Shown: positions 1-6,618 of the stretch, in pieces | Position numbering within the stretch: the first letter of the stretch is position 1 | Layout of the letters: every line of letters begins with the position of its first letter | Assembly (NCBI GenBank): GCA_016741945.1 | Contig: JACVCQ010000026.1 | Coordinates: 1 to 13,075 of the forward strand | Origin: Chitinophagaceae bacterium | GTDB lineage: Bacteria > Bacteroidota > Bacteroidia > Chitinophagales > Chitinophagaceae | Length of the DNA stretch: 13,075 bases | Reading direction: 5' to 3' | Position numbers and translations under genes: made by a program | The notes under the pieces: generated by a model | Told to the model about the DNA's origin: nothing | Databases searched by the model: none | What the model saw: the letters and a program-made list of their open reading frames with translations, nothing else

Positions 1-295
1 ACTCTTTTTCCAGTTGTTCATGGTAATTACTGTTTCCACTCATCATTCGTGCTCCCATCGGCAAAGCCAGACCAAATTGTTGTGAAGCTTCAGCATCTGT
101 TTTACGGATCTCAGGATGATTGGCCAGTCCGAGATAATTGTTCAAACTCCAAACGATCATTTCTTTTCCTCTGAAAATCATTCTGCTACCGATCTCACCT
201 TCCAATTTTGGGAAAGCAAAATATCCATGTGCACGCTCACGGTGCTGACCTATCGGCCCATAATTCTTAACCAGCTTTTCAAAGATGCCTGCCAT
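1..295 (-). CDS. Alpha-oxoamine synthase family PLP-dependent enzyme (N-terminal part)
   Basis: This is the first 98 codons of a leftward gene that leaves the window. The translation begins MAGIFEKLVKNYGPIGQ and carries the N-terminal landmarks of the alpha-oxoamine synthase branch of fold-type I PLP enzymes: a short lead helix, a small beta segment (residues 30-50), the NNYLGLANHP motif at 52-61, and a glycine-rich GARMMSGN stretch at 81-88 followed by a histidine in the usual place (YHEQLEKE). The family condenses an amino acid with an acyl-CoA (AONS, Kbl, serine palmitoyltransferase). Which of these reactions applies cannot be read from the N terminus; the PLP lysine lies outside the window. 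The ATG at 295 is the only plausible start and has a candidate promoter 35-65 bases upstream. It is divergent from the phosphatase gene. Family assignment is firm and exact substrate unknown; sphingolipid or amino-ketone synthesis is only an inference from what Bacteroidota use such enzymes for. Confidence 0.85.
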   Translation of the reverse strand, partial: MAGIFEKLVKNYGPIGQHRERAHGYFAFPKLEGEIGSRMIFRGKEMIVWSLNNYLGLANHPEIRKTDAEASQQFGLALPMGARMMSGNSNYHEQLEKE

Positions 296-329
296 ATTAT
301 TAAATTATTACTTTGGTTCAAAATTTGCG

Positions 330-360
330 CAAAACTAACCTTTTCGGCTTGAAGGGGCAA
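330..360 (-). promoter_or_regulatory. Candidate Bacteroidota promoter for the oxoamine synthase gene
   Basis: Read on the minus strand, TAGTTTTG (337 to 330) matches the Bacteroidota -7 consensus TAnnTTTG exactly. A TTG at 360-358 lies 20 bases upstream, in the usual -33 position. The predicted RNA start near 323 would give a leader of about 28 bases to the ATG at 295. On the plus strand no full consensus was found for the divergent phosphatase gene in the 296-417 gap. Confidence 0.45.
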
Positions 361-417
361 GCGCATTTATTCACCTTGTCCTATCTTCACCCCTGCTTTA
401 CATTAAAGAAACTCAAA

Positions 418-2070
418 ATGAACAAGAATTTGTTATTGGTATGCTGCCTGAATCTTCTGATTTTACAGGCTTTTACCCAGAAAAGTCTATCAACAAATAC
501 CCGACAAGCGATTGTCAGACCCAAGCTGGTAGTGGGTCTAATGGTGGATCAGATGCGTTGGGATTACCTGTACAGGTATCAAAATCGGTATGGAAAAAAT
601 GGATTTAATCGCCTACTCAACCAAGGGTTCAGTTGTGAGAATACCTTCATTCCGTATACACCCACAGCCACGGGATGCGGACATGCATCGGTGTATTCAG
701 GCACGGTTCCTGCCATCCATGGCATAACGGGTAATGATTGGTGGGATGCAAAACTACAGCGTAGGATGTATTGTGCAGAAGACAAGACGGTTACAACAGT
801 CGGCTCTGATAGCAGAGACGGTGAGATGAGTCCAAGAAACATGGTTGCTAATACTATAACTGATGAATTGAGACTTGCAACAAACTTTAGAAGTAAAGTG
901 ATTGGAATTTCAATCAAAGATCGTGGCGCCATTTTACCGGCAGGACATTCCGCCAATGCGGCTTATTGGTATGATGAGTCAAAAGGGATCTTTATTAGCA
1001 GCACCTATTACATGAAAGATCTTCCACAATGGGTAAAGGATTTTAATGCAAGAAAGTTACCAGACACTTACTACAAAGAAGGATGGAAAACATTATATCC
1101 AATTGATACATACATACAAAGCTCAGCTGATGCAAAGGAGTATGAGCGTACAGAAATTGGTCCGAAAAATACATTCCCGTATGACATGAGTGGTTATATC
1201 GGAAAAGACTATTACAAACTTCCTTTTCTTCCTCAAGCTGCTACTTATACTTTTGAAATGGCAAAAGCTGCCGCTATTCATGAACAGATGGGAAAAAATA
1301 AAGAAACTGATTTTCTAGCAGTCAGTATTTCTTCCCCCGATTATTCCGGTCATAGTTTTGGGCCTAATTCCGTTGAAATTGAAGATACCTATCTTAGGTT
1401 AGATCAAGACATTGAACAATTTCTGAATTTTCTGGATGCACATGTAGGCAAGAACAATTATGTATTATTCTTGACTGCAGACCATGGCGCAGCGCATGTA
1501 CCGGGCTTTTTAAAAGAAAATAATCATCCGGGAGGATCGATTGCATTGGGTAATCTTGTGAAGAAAGTGAATGACCAACTATTGCAGAAATATAAAGTAA
1601 AAAATGGCATCATCAACTCTACCTATTATAACTTGGCATTAAACCATAAAGAAATGGATTCTTTGGGTCTTGATAAGGAAGATATCAAATCATTCATTAT
1701 TCATGAGATGGAAAAAGAAGAAGGCATTTATCGTGTTGTGGATAAAGAAGAATTAGGCGAGTCGAATCTTCAGGCAACCATTCGTGAAAGATTAATCAAT
1801 GGATATTATCCGTATCGAAGTGCAGATCTACAAGTCATACCCAAACCCAATTGGTTTAAAGAAAATTGGAAAGGTACTGACCATAGTGTTTGGAATCCTT
1901 ATGATGCACATATTCCCTTACTCTGGTTTGGCTGGAATATTAAACCCGGCAAGAGCTATCAAGAAAGATATATGACTGATATAGCCGTAACACTTGCAGC
2001 CATGCTAAGCATTCAAATGCCCAATGGAGCAATAGGTAAAGTGATTGAGGAAGTGGTGAATAAAAAGTAA
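418..2070 (+). CDS. PafA-like secreted alkaline phosphatase
   Basis: A 550-residue member of the alkaline phosphatase superfamily, closest in layout to the PafA type known from Chryseobacterium/Elizabethkingia, a zinc-dependent periplasmic phosphomonoesterase. A signal peptide (about residues 1-21, MNKNLLLVCCLNLLILQAFT) precedes the mature enzyme. All expected active-site residues are visible: D44 (VDQMRWD), the nucleophile T85 in TPTATGCGHA, N106 (GITGND), K167/R169 (ISIKDRG), and metal ligands D308/H312 (SPDYSGH), D355/H356 (TADHGA) and H489 (GTDHS). The T85-to-N106 and D44-to-T85 spacings equal those of PafA. The ATG at 418 is chosen because it starts a clean signal peptide; the frame is open upstream to a TTG at 313 but that stretch encodes no signal-like sequence. 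It likely releases phosphate from organic esters in the periplasm. It is followed by a strong hairpin terminator. Family and catalytic competence are confident; the natural substrate is not known. Confidence 0.9.
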   Translation: MNKNLLLVCCLNLLILQAFTQKSLSTNTRQAIVRPKLVVGLMVDQMRWDYLYRYQNRYGKNGFNRLLNQGFSCENTFIPYTPTATGCGHASVYSGTVPAIHGITGNDWWDAKLQRRMYCAEDKTVTTVGSDSRDGEMSPRNMVANTITDELRLATNFRSKVIGISIKDRGAILPAGHSANAAYWYDESKGIFISSTYYMKDLPQWVKDFNARKLPDTYYKEGWKTLYPIDTYIQSSADAKEYERTEIGPKNTFPYDMSGYIGKDYYKLPFLPQAATYTFEMAKAAAIHEQMGKNKETDFLAVSISSPDYSGHSFGPNSVEIEDTYLRLDQDIEQFLNFLDAHVGKNNYVLFLTADHGAAHVPGFLKENNHPGGSIALGNLVKKVNDQLLQKYKVKNGIINSTYYNLALNHKEMDSLGLDKEDIKSFIIHEMEKEEGIYRVVDKEELGESNLQATIRERLINGYYPYRSADLQVIPKPNWFKENWKGTDHSVWNPYDAHIPLLWFGWNIKPGKSYQERYMTDIAVTLAAMLSIQMPNGAIGKVIEEVVNKK

Positions 2071-2105
2071 TGTTTTCAAGAATAAAGTTTCAAAAGACAA
2101 GCATT

Positions 2106-2140
2106 AAAAAAAGCTCGGACTTATGTTTCCGAGCTTTTTT
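2106..2140. terminator. Bidirectional intrinsic terminator between phosphatase and histidine kinase
   Basis: A perfect stem pairs 2107-2119 with 2128-2140 around an 8-base loop; the core is AGCTCGGA/TCCGAGCT, flanked by an A-run on one side and a T-run on the other. It therefore has a U-tract in both transcription directions and serves the two convergent genes. Confidence 0.85.
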
Positions 2141-2152
2141 AATAGAGAGATA

Positions 2153-3391
2153 TCAGATAGCAACCGGTAACGTAATACTAAAACTAGTACCTTCCCCTTG
2201 TTCACTCTTCACACTGATTGATGCTTGCATCGCTTCAGCAAACTCTTTTGCAAGAAGCAATCCTAAGCCACTACCTTTTTCCTTATGCGTACCTTCACGA
2301 CTATGTCTTTTCGCAGGATTGAATAGCTGTTGTTGAATTTCCGGTGACATTCCACATCCGTTATCAGTAACAAGAATAGATATGTAGTCATGACGTTTAT
2401 TTGGATGAATGTCTACAGTAATTAGGCCTTCACTGGTGAATTTATTTGCATTGCTAATCAAATTCCGCAAAATAAACCGAAGTGTATTTTCATCTGCCAT
2501 GACGGAAAACGTAGTAGGTACCAGATTCTGAAAATGATTGTTTTTGAGTTGTAGCATAGGAGAAAGGTTCTTAATGATTTTTTCTACAACCATAGATACA
2601 TTTACAGATGTAATAGACAATTTCCCTTTCCTTAATAACATGCTTCCCCAATCTACAAGGTTGGTTAACATATCTAATGTTCCATCTAATTGTTTGTCCA
2701 GCATATCAAACAACTGAGCCGTTTCGGATTCTGTTAAACTCTTAGCCTTTGTTAACTCAATCATGGTTTTTAGAGATGTAACAGGTCCACGTACATCATG
2801 AGCAATGATTGAAATAATTTTACTCTGAACCGATGTTGATTCCTCCAATTGTTTTTTTTGATCTTCGATCAGTTGGTTCCTGACTTCTGCTTCTTTGTTA
2901 CGTAAACGCAACTCAAACAACTTTACGACTTGATTTCCGAGTATTTGTAAAGTCAATTCCTGTTCTGTGGTTAAAGAACGAGGGACATTGTCAATAACAC
3001 ATAAAGTACCCAATTTATATCCAGACGGACTAACCAATGGGAAACCGGCATAAAAACGAATATTTGGCTCTCCCAAAACCAATGGATTATCAATGAAGCG
3101 TTGGTCTTCTAATGCATCATTTACGATCATAATAGATTGATCTTGTGCAATTGCATGCCCACAAAAAGATATATCACGATCTCCCTCTGAATTGTCGATG
3201 CCAATTTTCGCCTTAAACCATTGTTTTTTATAATCCAATAAGGTTATAGTAGAAATAGGAGTTTTACAAATAGCTGAAGCTAATTGAACAATCTGATCAA
3301 AATCTTCTTCATATTGTGTATACAATACTTCATAACGCATCAGTTCCTGTAATCGTTCCTGTTCACTTACAGGGATGGGGGCTGCAATCAT
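2153..3391 (-). CDS. Soluble GAF-domain sensor histidine kinase
   Basis: A 412-residue cytoplasmic histidine kinase without membrane segments. An N-terminal GAF domain (about residues 25-162) has the FCGHAI (76-81), IRFYAG (111-116) and GTLCVID (128-134) signatures of a widespread GAF subgroup. A short coiled linker (about 163-190) leads to the HisKA helix with phospho-acceptor H198 in IIAHDVRGP. The ATPase domain follows, with N-box NLISNANKF (310-318), G1 box DNGCGM (343-348) and G2 box GSGLGL (373-378). It therefore should autophosphorylate in response to a small molecule or redox signal in the cytoplasm; the ligand is unknown. No response regulator lies nearby, so it is an orphan kinase. 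It sits 27 bases after the ABM-fold gene and appears to be the last gene of the coaE-cupin-ABM block. The ATG at 3391 opens the only sensible start. Confidence 0.92.
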   Translation of the reverse strand: MIAAPIPVSEQERLQELMRYEVLYTQYEEDFDQIVQLASAICKTPISTITLLDYKKQWFKAKIGIDNSEGDRDISFCGHAIAQDQSIMIVNDALEDQRFIDNPLVLGEPNIRFYAGFPLVSPSGYKLGTLCVIDNVPRSLTTEQELTLQILGNQVVKLFELRLRNKEAEVRNQLIEDQKKQLEESTSVQSKIISIIAHDVRGPVTSLKTMIELTKAKSLTESETAQLFDMLDKQLDGTLDMLTNLVDWGSMLLRKGKLSITSVNVSMVVEKIIKNLSPMLQLKNNHFQNLVPTTFSVMADENTLRFILRNLISNANKFTSEGLITVDIHPNKRHDYISILVTDNGCGMSPEIQQQLFNPAKRHSREGTHKEKGSGLGLLLAKEFAEAMQASISVKSEQGEGTSFSITLPVAI

Positions 3392-3418
3392 AAATTCAGG
3401 GATTAGGGGCAGAACGAC

Positions 3419-3742
3419 TTATGGATTTTGCTCATAACCGTAGTCTCTCTCTACTTTGCAAATTCGTGTTTTATAGTACTTATACCAAATATCTCTCCCC
3501 ATTTCTTGGGCGATGATATGTTCGGCATTGGCTTTCCAATTTCGGATATCATCCAGACTTTCCCAATACGAAATGGTAATTCCTAATCCATTACGGACAG
3601 ACTCATAACCCAAATAACCTTTTTGTATCATGGCTAGCTCGGCCATTCGCTGCGCCATGGCTTCATAGCCTTCGGTATGAGAAGTCAATTGATTGGTAAA
3701 AATCACCGCATAATAAGGAGGCGCTGGTGTAGCTGCTATCAT
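3419..3742 (-). CDS. Antibiotic biosynthesis monooxygenase (ABM) fold protein
   Basis: A 107-residue single-domain protein of the dimeric alpha-beta barrel superfamily. It shows the recurrent pattern of the small ABM family: YYAVIFTNQ as strand 1 (10-18), a helix with MAQRMAELA (29-37), GYLGYESVR (42-50), then GITISYWESLDDIRNWK (54-70) and HIIAQEMGR ending in a WYKYYKTRICKVERDYG tail. Members include heme-degrading and quinone or aromatic monooxygenases, but many are uncharacterised, and nothing here fixes a substrate. Its ATG overlaps the stop codon of the cupin gene by four bases (ATGA), so the two are probably translationally coupled. Together with the cupin it might process or sense a small metabolite; this is inference. 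Family confident, function open. Confidence 0.85.
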   Translation of the reverse strand: MIAATPAPPYYAVIFTNQLTSHTEGYEAMAQRMAELAMIQKGYLGYESVRNGLGITISYWESLDDIRNWKANAEHIIAQEMGRDIWYKYYKTRICKVERDYGYEQNP

Positions 3743-4098
3743 AAATGTTTCAAAGTTTTTTTAGTAAACTCGTTTACTACATTTCCTGTATTCAACATAG
3801 ATGCTGGCTCAAATAACATTACCCAAACTTCTTCTGCAGCATTCGGTCGGTGTTCAACACCTTTCGGTACAATCAGAAAATCACCTGTATTTAATTCAAT
3901 ATTTTTATCACGCAATTCCATAATAAAACTTCCTTTCACAACATAAAATAATTCATCTTCATGATCATGATGATGCCAAGTAAAAGGTCCTTTGAACTTC
4001 ACAATCTTTACTTCTTGTCCATTCAACGCACCTACTACTGCCGGATTCCAATATCCATCTATCTGTGCAAATTTTTCTATTACATTAACTTTATTCAT
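3739..4098 (-). CDS. Small single-domain cupin protein
   Basis: A 119-residue cupin. Motif 1 fits G37-X4-H42-X-H44-X4-E49-X6-G56 (in TWHHHDHEDELFYVVKG) and motif 2 fits G72-X5-P78-X-G80-X2-H83, giving the usual three-His-one-Glu metal site (H42, H44, E49, H83). The frame stays open for seven codons upstream (to an ATG at 4119), but the start at 4098, MNKVNVIEKF, is preferred because family members begin there and because it reduces the overlap with coaE to 8 bases. It ends with ATGA shared with the ABM gene. Such small cupins range from enzymes to sugar- or metal-binding proteins; the substrate cannot be read from sequence. Position between coaE and the ABM/kinase pair suggests cotranscription. 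Confidence 0.85.
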   Translation of the reverse strand: MNKVNVIEKFAQIDGYWNPAVVGALNGQEVKIVKFKGPFTWHHHDHEDELFYVVKGSFIMELRDKNIELNTGDFLIVPKGVEHRPNAAEEVWVMLFEPASMLNTGNVVNEFTKKTLKHL

Positions 4099-4693
4099 GC
4101 GTTTGCTGTTTGGATTCAAGTATAAATTTATCGTGTAATTGTAATATCTGCGGGATCAATAATCGCTGATCATCGTTCATCACCACATAATCGCAAAGAC
4201 GCATTTTTACTTCTTCCTGAATCTGTCTTTTCATTCTGGCCAATACCTCTTCGCGACTTACCCCATCGCGCTGCATTACACGATTGATGCGAATATGTTG
4301 TGGTGCATACACGCCAATGATATAATCCATTCCTTCAGCAGAGCCTGATTCAAAAAACAAAGCTGCTTCTTTGATGGTGTACGGGCTATTTTGTCTAGCA
4401 GCCCACTCCTCACCTGCTTTGATTGTAGCAGGATGCACCAATGCATTGAGTTTTTCAAGTTGTATAGGATCTTTAAAAACGATCTCTGCTATATATTTCC
4501 TGTTGAGTTGACCATGCTGATAAGATGCTTCCCCAAATAAATCAATCACAGCAGCTTTCAGTTCATCATCTGTTTGCATGATGTTTTTCGCATAGGTATC
4601 TGCATCAAATACGGGAATCCCCAGTACTTTGAAAATACTTGAAACGATAGATTTACCGCTGCCAATACCACCAGTGATCCCAATCTTAAGCAT
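4091..4693 (-). CDS. coaE: Dephospho-CoA kinase
   Basis: A 200-residue enzyme that phosphorylates the 3'-hydroxyl of dephospho-CoA with ATP, the last step of coenzyme A synthesis, in the cytoplasm. The P-loop GGIGSGKS is at residues 8-15, the FDAD substrate motif at 29-32, LVHP at 85-88, the ALFFE strand at 111-115, and the lid/CoA region RDGVSREEVLARMKRQ at 142-157; VMND at 171-174 is the usual C-terminal nucleotide contact. The ATG at 4693 gives the family length and places the P-loop normally; the ATG seven codons upstream (4714) lies inside a terminator-like hairpin and would add MFRTFFF. The start codon touches the U-run of that hairpin, so no ribosome-binding leader is obvious. The gene overlaps the cupin gene by 8 bases at its end. 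Confidence 0.93.
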   Translation of the reverse strand: MLKIGITGGIGSGKSIVSSIFKVLGIPVFDADTYAKNIMQTDDELKAAVIDLFGEASYQHGQLNRKYIAEIVFKDPIQLEKLNALVHPATIKAGEEWAARQNSPYTIKEAALFFESGSAEGMDYIIGVYAPQHIRINRVMQRDGVSREEVLARMKRQIQEEVKMRLCDYVVMNDDQRLLIPQILQLHDKFILESKQQTHE

Positions 4694-4732
4694 AAAAAAG
4701 AAGGTTCGAAACATCTGTCTGTTCCGAACCTT
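4694..4732 (-). terminator. Intrinsic terminator or attenuator between yajC and coaE
   Basis: Read leftward, AAGGTTCG (4732-4725) pairs with CGAACCTT (4708-4701); after one mismatch four more pairs extend the stem (4724-4720 against 4713-4709), leaving a six-base loop. The stem is followed by C-T-T-C-T6, whose last T is immediately adjacent to the coaE ATG at 4693. It has all the parts of a Rho-independent terminator for yajC, yet coaE starts at the release point. Confidence 0.75.
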
Positions 4733-4757
4733 GAATTTAGTAGAATTTCAGTGGAAA

Positions 4758-5093
4758 TTATTTTTTATCGGCAGCTTTATTTAAAGCAGCACTCCATTCC
4801 ATACTAACAGAAGATTTTTCAATCTTTAGGTAACTACCTGGACTCACTTCCAGTTGTATGGTTCCATCTTCATTGATCTTATTGATTACACCATGAATAC
4901 CCGCTATGGTAACAATCTTGTCGCCTTTTTGCATATTATCAACAAACTTCTTTTGCTCTTTTGCTTTTTTAGCTTGTGGACGAATCATGAATAACCAAAA
5001 TACTAGAATGATGGCTCCCATCATCACCAATTGAACCATACCTCCGCCCTGCTGTCCATTAGCGGCAAGTAATACTGAATTTAGATAAAACAT
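4758..5093 (-). CDS. yajC: Preprotein translocase subunit YajC
   Basis: A 111-residue inner-membrane protein of the Sec accessory complex (SecDF-YajC). One membrane helix spans about residues 19-37 (MVQLVMMGAIILVFWLFMI), followed at once by the family hallmark RPQAKKAKEQKK (38-49) and a small beta-rich cytoplasmic domain with GDKIVTIAGIHGVI (57-70). Length is typical of the family. The short glycine-rich stretch (QQGGG) ahead of the helix is also usual. It lies 27 bases after the DUF1573 lipoprotein gene and is followed by a hairpin terminator, so it likely closes the nusB transcription unit. Confidence 0.93.
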   Translation of the reverse strand: MFYLNSVLLAANGQQGGGMVQLVMMGAIILVFWLFMIRPQAKKAKEQKKFVDNMQKGDKIVTIAGIHGVINKINEDGTIQLEVSPGSYLKIEKSSVSMEWSAALNKAADKK

Positions 5094-5120
5094 TGCGATT
5101 TATTTAAGTGATAAAAGATA

Positions 5121-5564
5121 TTAGTTGACTTTGACTTCTTTTACTTTTCCAGTAAAGATAAGGTTGTGTTCGTTTCCATTAGAGGTATTCGTATGTACCA
5201 CCACATTTTTATGAATATTACCAGCAGCCGAGCGATTGGTATCGAACTCAGCTGTTACTTCTCCTGTAGCACCGGGAGCTACTGCTTCTTTCGTATAACT
5301 AGGAACTGTACACCCGCAACCGGCTCTTACATTGGTAATAAACAAAGGTTTTTGACCCGTATTCTTAAACTTAAACTGTAATCTGATTTTTTCACCTTGC
5401 GTAATGGTACCGAAATCTACAATCGAATCTAACCATTGAATGGTAGTAAAATTAGCAGTATCCGCCAGATGAGAATTCGCCGGAGGTGTCGTATTATCAG
5501 GCCCCGCACAAGATAGAAGAAAAATATTTGTAACAAAAAAGAACAGAAATGAAACTCTTTTCAT
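5121..5564 (-). CDS. DUF1573 domain lipoprotein
   Basis: A 147-residue lipoprotein. The signal peptide MKRVSFLFFFVTNIFLLSC ends in a lipobox (L16-L17-S18-C19), so the mature protein should be lipid-anchored facing the periplasm. After a short flexible Thr/Pro/Asn linker, a DUF1573 domain with an immunoglobulin-like (ASPM/SPD-2/hydin-like) beta fold runs from about 42 to 145: FGTITQGEKIRLQFKFKNTG (51-70), then AGCGCTVP (81-88) with its paired cysteines and the AEFDTN strand (105-110). The DUF's function is not established. The ATG at 5564 is chosen over an in-frame start at 5609 because it begins the signal peptide and follows the nusB stop by 7 bases. It is probably cotranscribed with nusB and yajC, an arrangement common in Bacteroidota. 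Confidence 0.9.
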   Translation of the reverse strand: MKRVSFLFFFVTNIFLLSCAGPDNTTPPANSHLADTANFTTIQWLDSIVDFGTITQGEKIRLQFKFKNTGQKPLFITNVRAGCGCTVPSYTKEAVAPGATGEVTAEFDTNRSAAGNIHKNVVVHTNTSNGNEHNLIFTGKVKEVKVN

Positions 5565-5571
5565 AGCGATC

Positions 5572-6495
5572 TTACTTTTTGTAACTGATTTTTTGAATTT
5601 TACCGGCATCGGTCAATTCTTTATGAATATTATCTAGAATGCCATTTACAAATTGTCCGCTTTGTTGTGTACTGTATTCCTTAGCCAAATCTATATATTC
5701 ATTGATGGTAACTTTAGTGGGAATGGTTTCAAAATACAACAATTCACAAACACCCATTCTCATCAATATCATATCCAATTGTGCAATTCTTTCTGCATCC
5801 CAGTTTTTCAATTTGGGTTTAATGAGTTCGGTAGCCACCTCTTTCTTTTCAATACTGGTCAGTAATAATGATTTGGCAAACTGCCATTTTTCCTGACTCA
5901 CCATCTCTTGCAAGTTATAGCTGGATGGCTTTTGAAAATAATTCAATACCAGTTGTTCCATCATTTCTGCATCATCGTCCCAATTATTAAAATGCTCTTC
6001 AACATGACTAATAAAAGATTCATTAGGCAGCATGAGATGTGTAAATATGACCTTGATGATCTCTTTCTCTTTTCCTTTTTCCCGATTTGGAAGACTAATA
6101 TATTCCAAGTATTGAGGCAATGCTATTAATTCAGTGTATGTTCTACGGATCAAATCCTGATCTAATAGTTTTGAGGGTGTATGAATTTCCAATGCTTTCT
6201 GAAAAGTAGCACTCTCTAACATTGTCCACAATAATTCATTGCCTGCAATCTTAGTATTGATATTCAGGTCTGCAGAACTGGGTAAATTTTTAGATGCCCC
6301 TTTCACGGCATGCGTTTCAGCATAACGGGCTACTTCAACGATAAAATAAAGTAAATAAACAAACAGTGCTGTTGTTTGATCGAATTGTTTTTTCAATTCA
6401 ATCTCTGGTTTTTGTCTTGTTACACTCGTCTCTGCAGCTTCCATCATATAAAGCAGCTGCATTACTTTCACACGGATATTTCTTCTACTAATCAT
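5572..6495 (-). CDS. nusB: Transcription antitermination factor NusB, long Bacteroidota form
   Basis: A 307-residue NusB, about twice the length of the E. coli protein (139 residues). The conserved first helix, RRNIRVKVMQLLY, is at residues 4-16, and the conserved C-terminal core WDAERIAQLDMILMRMGVCEL to VNGILDNI lies at 232-290; about 130 residues of mostly helical, charged sequence are inserted between them. NusB binds boxA RNA with NusE (ribosomal protein S10) to promote rRNA antitermination in the cytoplasm. The ATG at 6495 is used because it puts RRNIRVK at the N terminus as in relatives; the open frame continues to 6549 but that region contains the promoter. The gene is followed after 7 bases by the DUF1573 lipoprotein gene. 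Identity is confident; the role of the insertion is unknown. Confidence 0.9.
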   Translation of the reverse strand: MISRRNIRVKVMQLLYMMEAAETSVTRQKPEIELKKQFDQTTALFVYLLYFIVEVARYAETHAVKGASKNLPSSADLNINTKIAGNELLWTMLESATFQKALEIHTPSKLLDQDLIRRTYTELIALPQYLEYISLPNREKGKEKEIIKVIFTHLMLPNESFISHVEEHFNNWDDDAEMMEQLVLNYFQKPSSYNLQEMVSQEKWQFAKSLLLTSIEKKEVATELIKPKLKNWDAERIAQLDMILMRMGVCELLYFETIPTKVTINEYIDLAKEYSTQQSGQFVNGILDNIHKELTDAGKIQKISYKK

Positions 6496-6519
6496 CTGGT
6501 AAGAACTTGTTGGAAGCGG

Positions 6520-6550
6520 CAAAGGTATTGATAAATAAGACCCGTTCAAA
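6520..6550 (-). promoter_or_regulatory. Strong Bacteroidota-type promoter of nusB
   Basis: On the minus strand a -33 TTTG (6550-6547) and a -7 TACCTTTG (6527-6520) are separated by exactly 19 bases, a full match to the Bacteroidota consensus TTTG-N19-TAnnTTTG. The RNA would start near 6513, leaving a leader of about 18 bases before the nusB ATG. The -33 box overlaps the U-rich tail of the globin gene terminator. Confidence 0.7.
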
Positions 6551-6552
6551 AT

Positions 6553-6580
6553 GAAAAACCCATCCGGGAACGGACGGGTC
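6553..6580 (-). terminator. Intrinsic terminator of the globin gene
   Basis: Read leftward, ACCCGTCCG (6579-6571) pairs with CGGATGGGT (6566-6558) with one G-U wobble around a TTCC tetraloop, followed by a run of T residues. The wobble is a mismatch on the other strand and there is no T-run on that side, so it acts leftward only. It lies 38 bases past the globin stop codon. Confidence 0.75.
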
Positions 6581-6618
6581 TAACCTTGATACAACCTATG
6601 ATGAATAACCCTGTCGGA

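Noticed and set aside
313..417. Upstream extension of the phosphatase reading frame from a TTG
   Set aside because: It precedes a clean signal peptide starting at 418 and spans the divergent promoter region, so it is very likely non-coding.
579..956. A 125-codon minus-strand open frame opposite the phosphatase
   Set aside because: It is antisense to the catalytic part of the phosphatase gene and has no promoter, leader or domain of its own.
4694..4714. Seven-codon N-terminal extension of coaE from ATG 4714
   Set aside because: It would place the start within the hairpin stem-loop and add residues not seen in the family; the 4693 ATG gives the standard N terminus.
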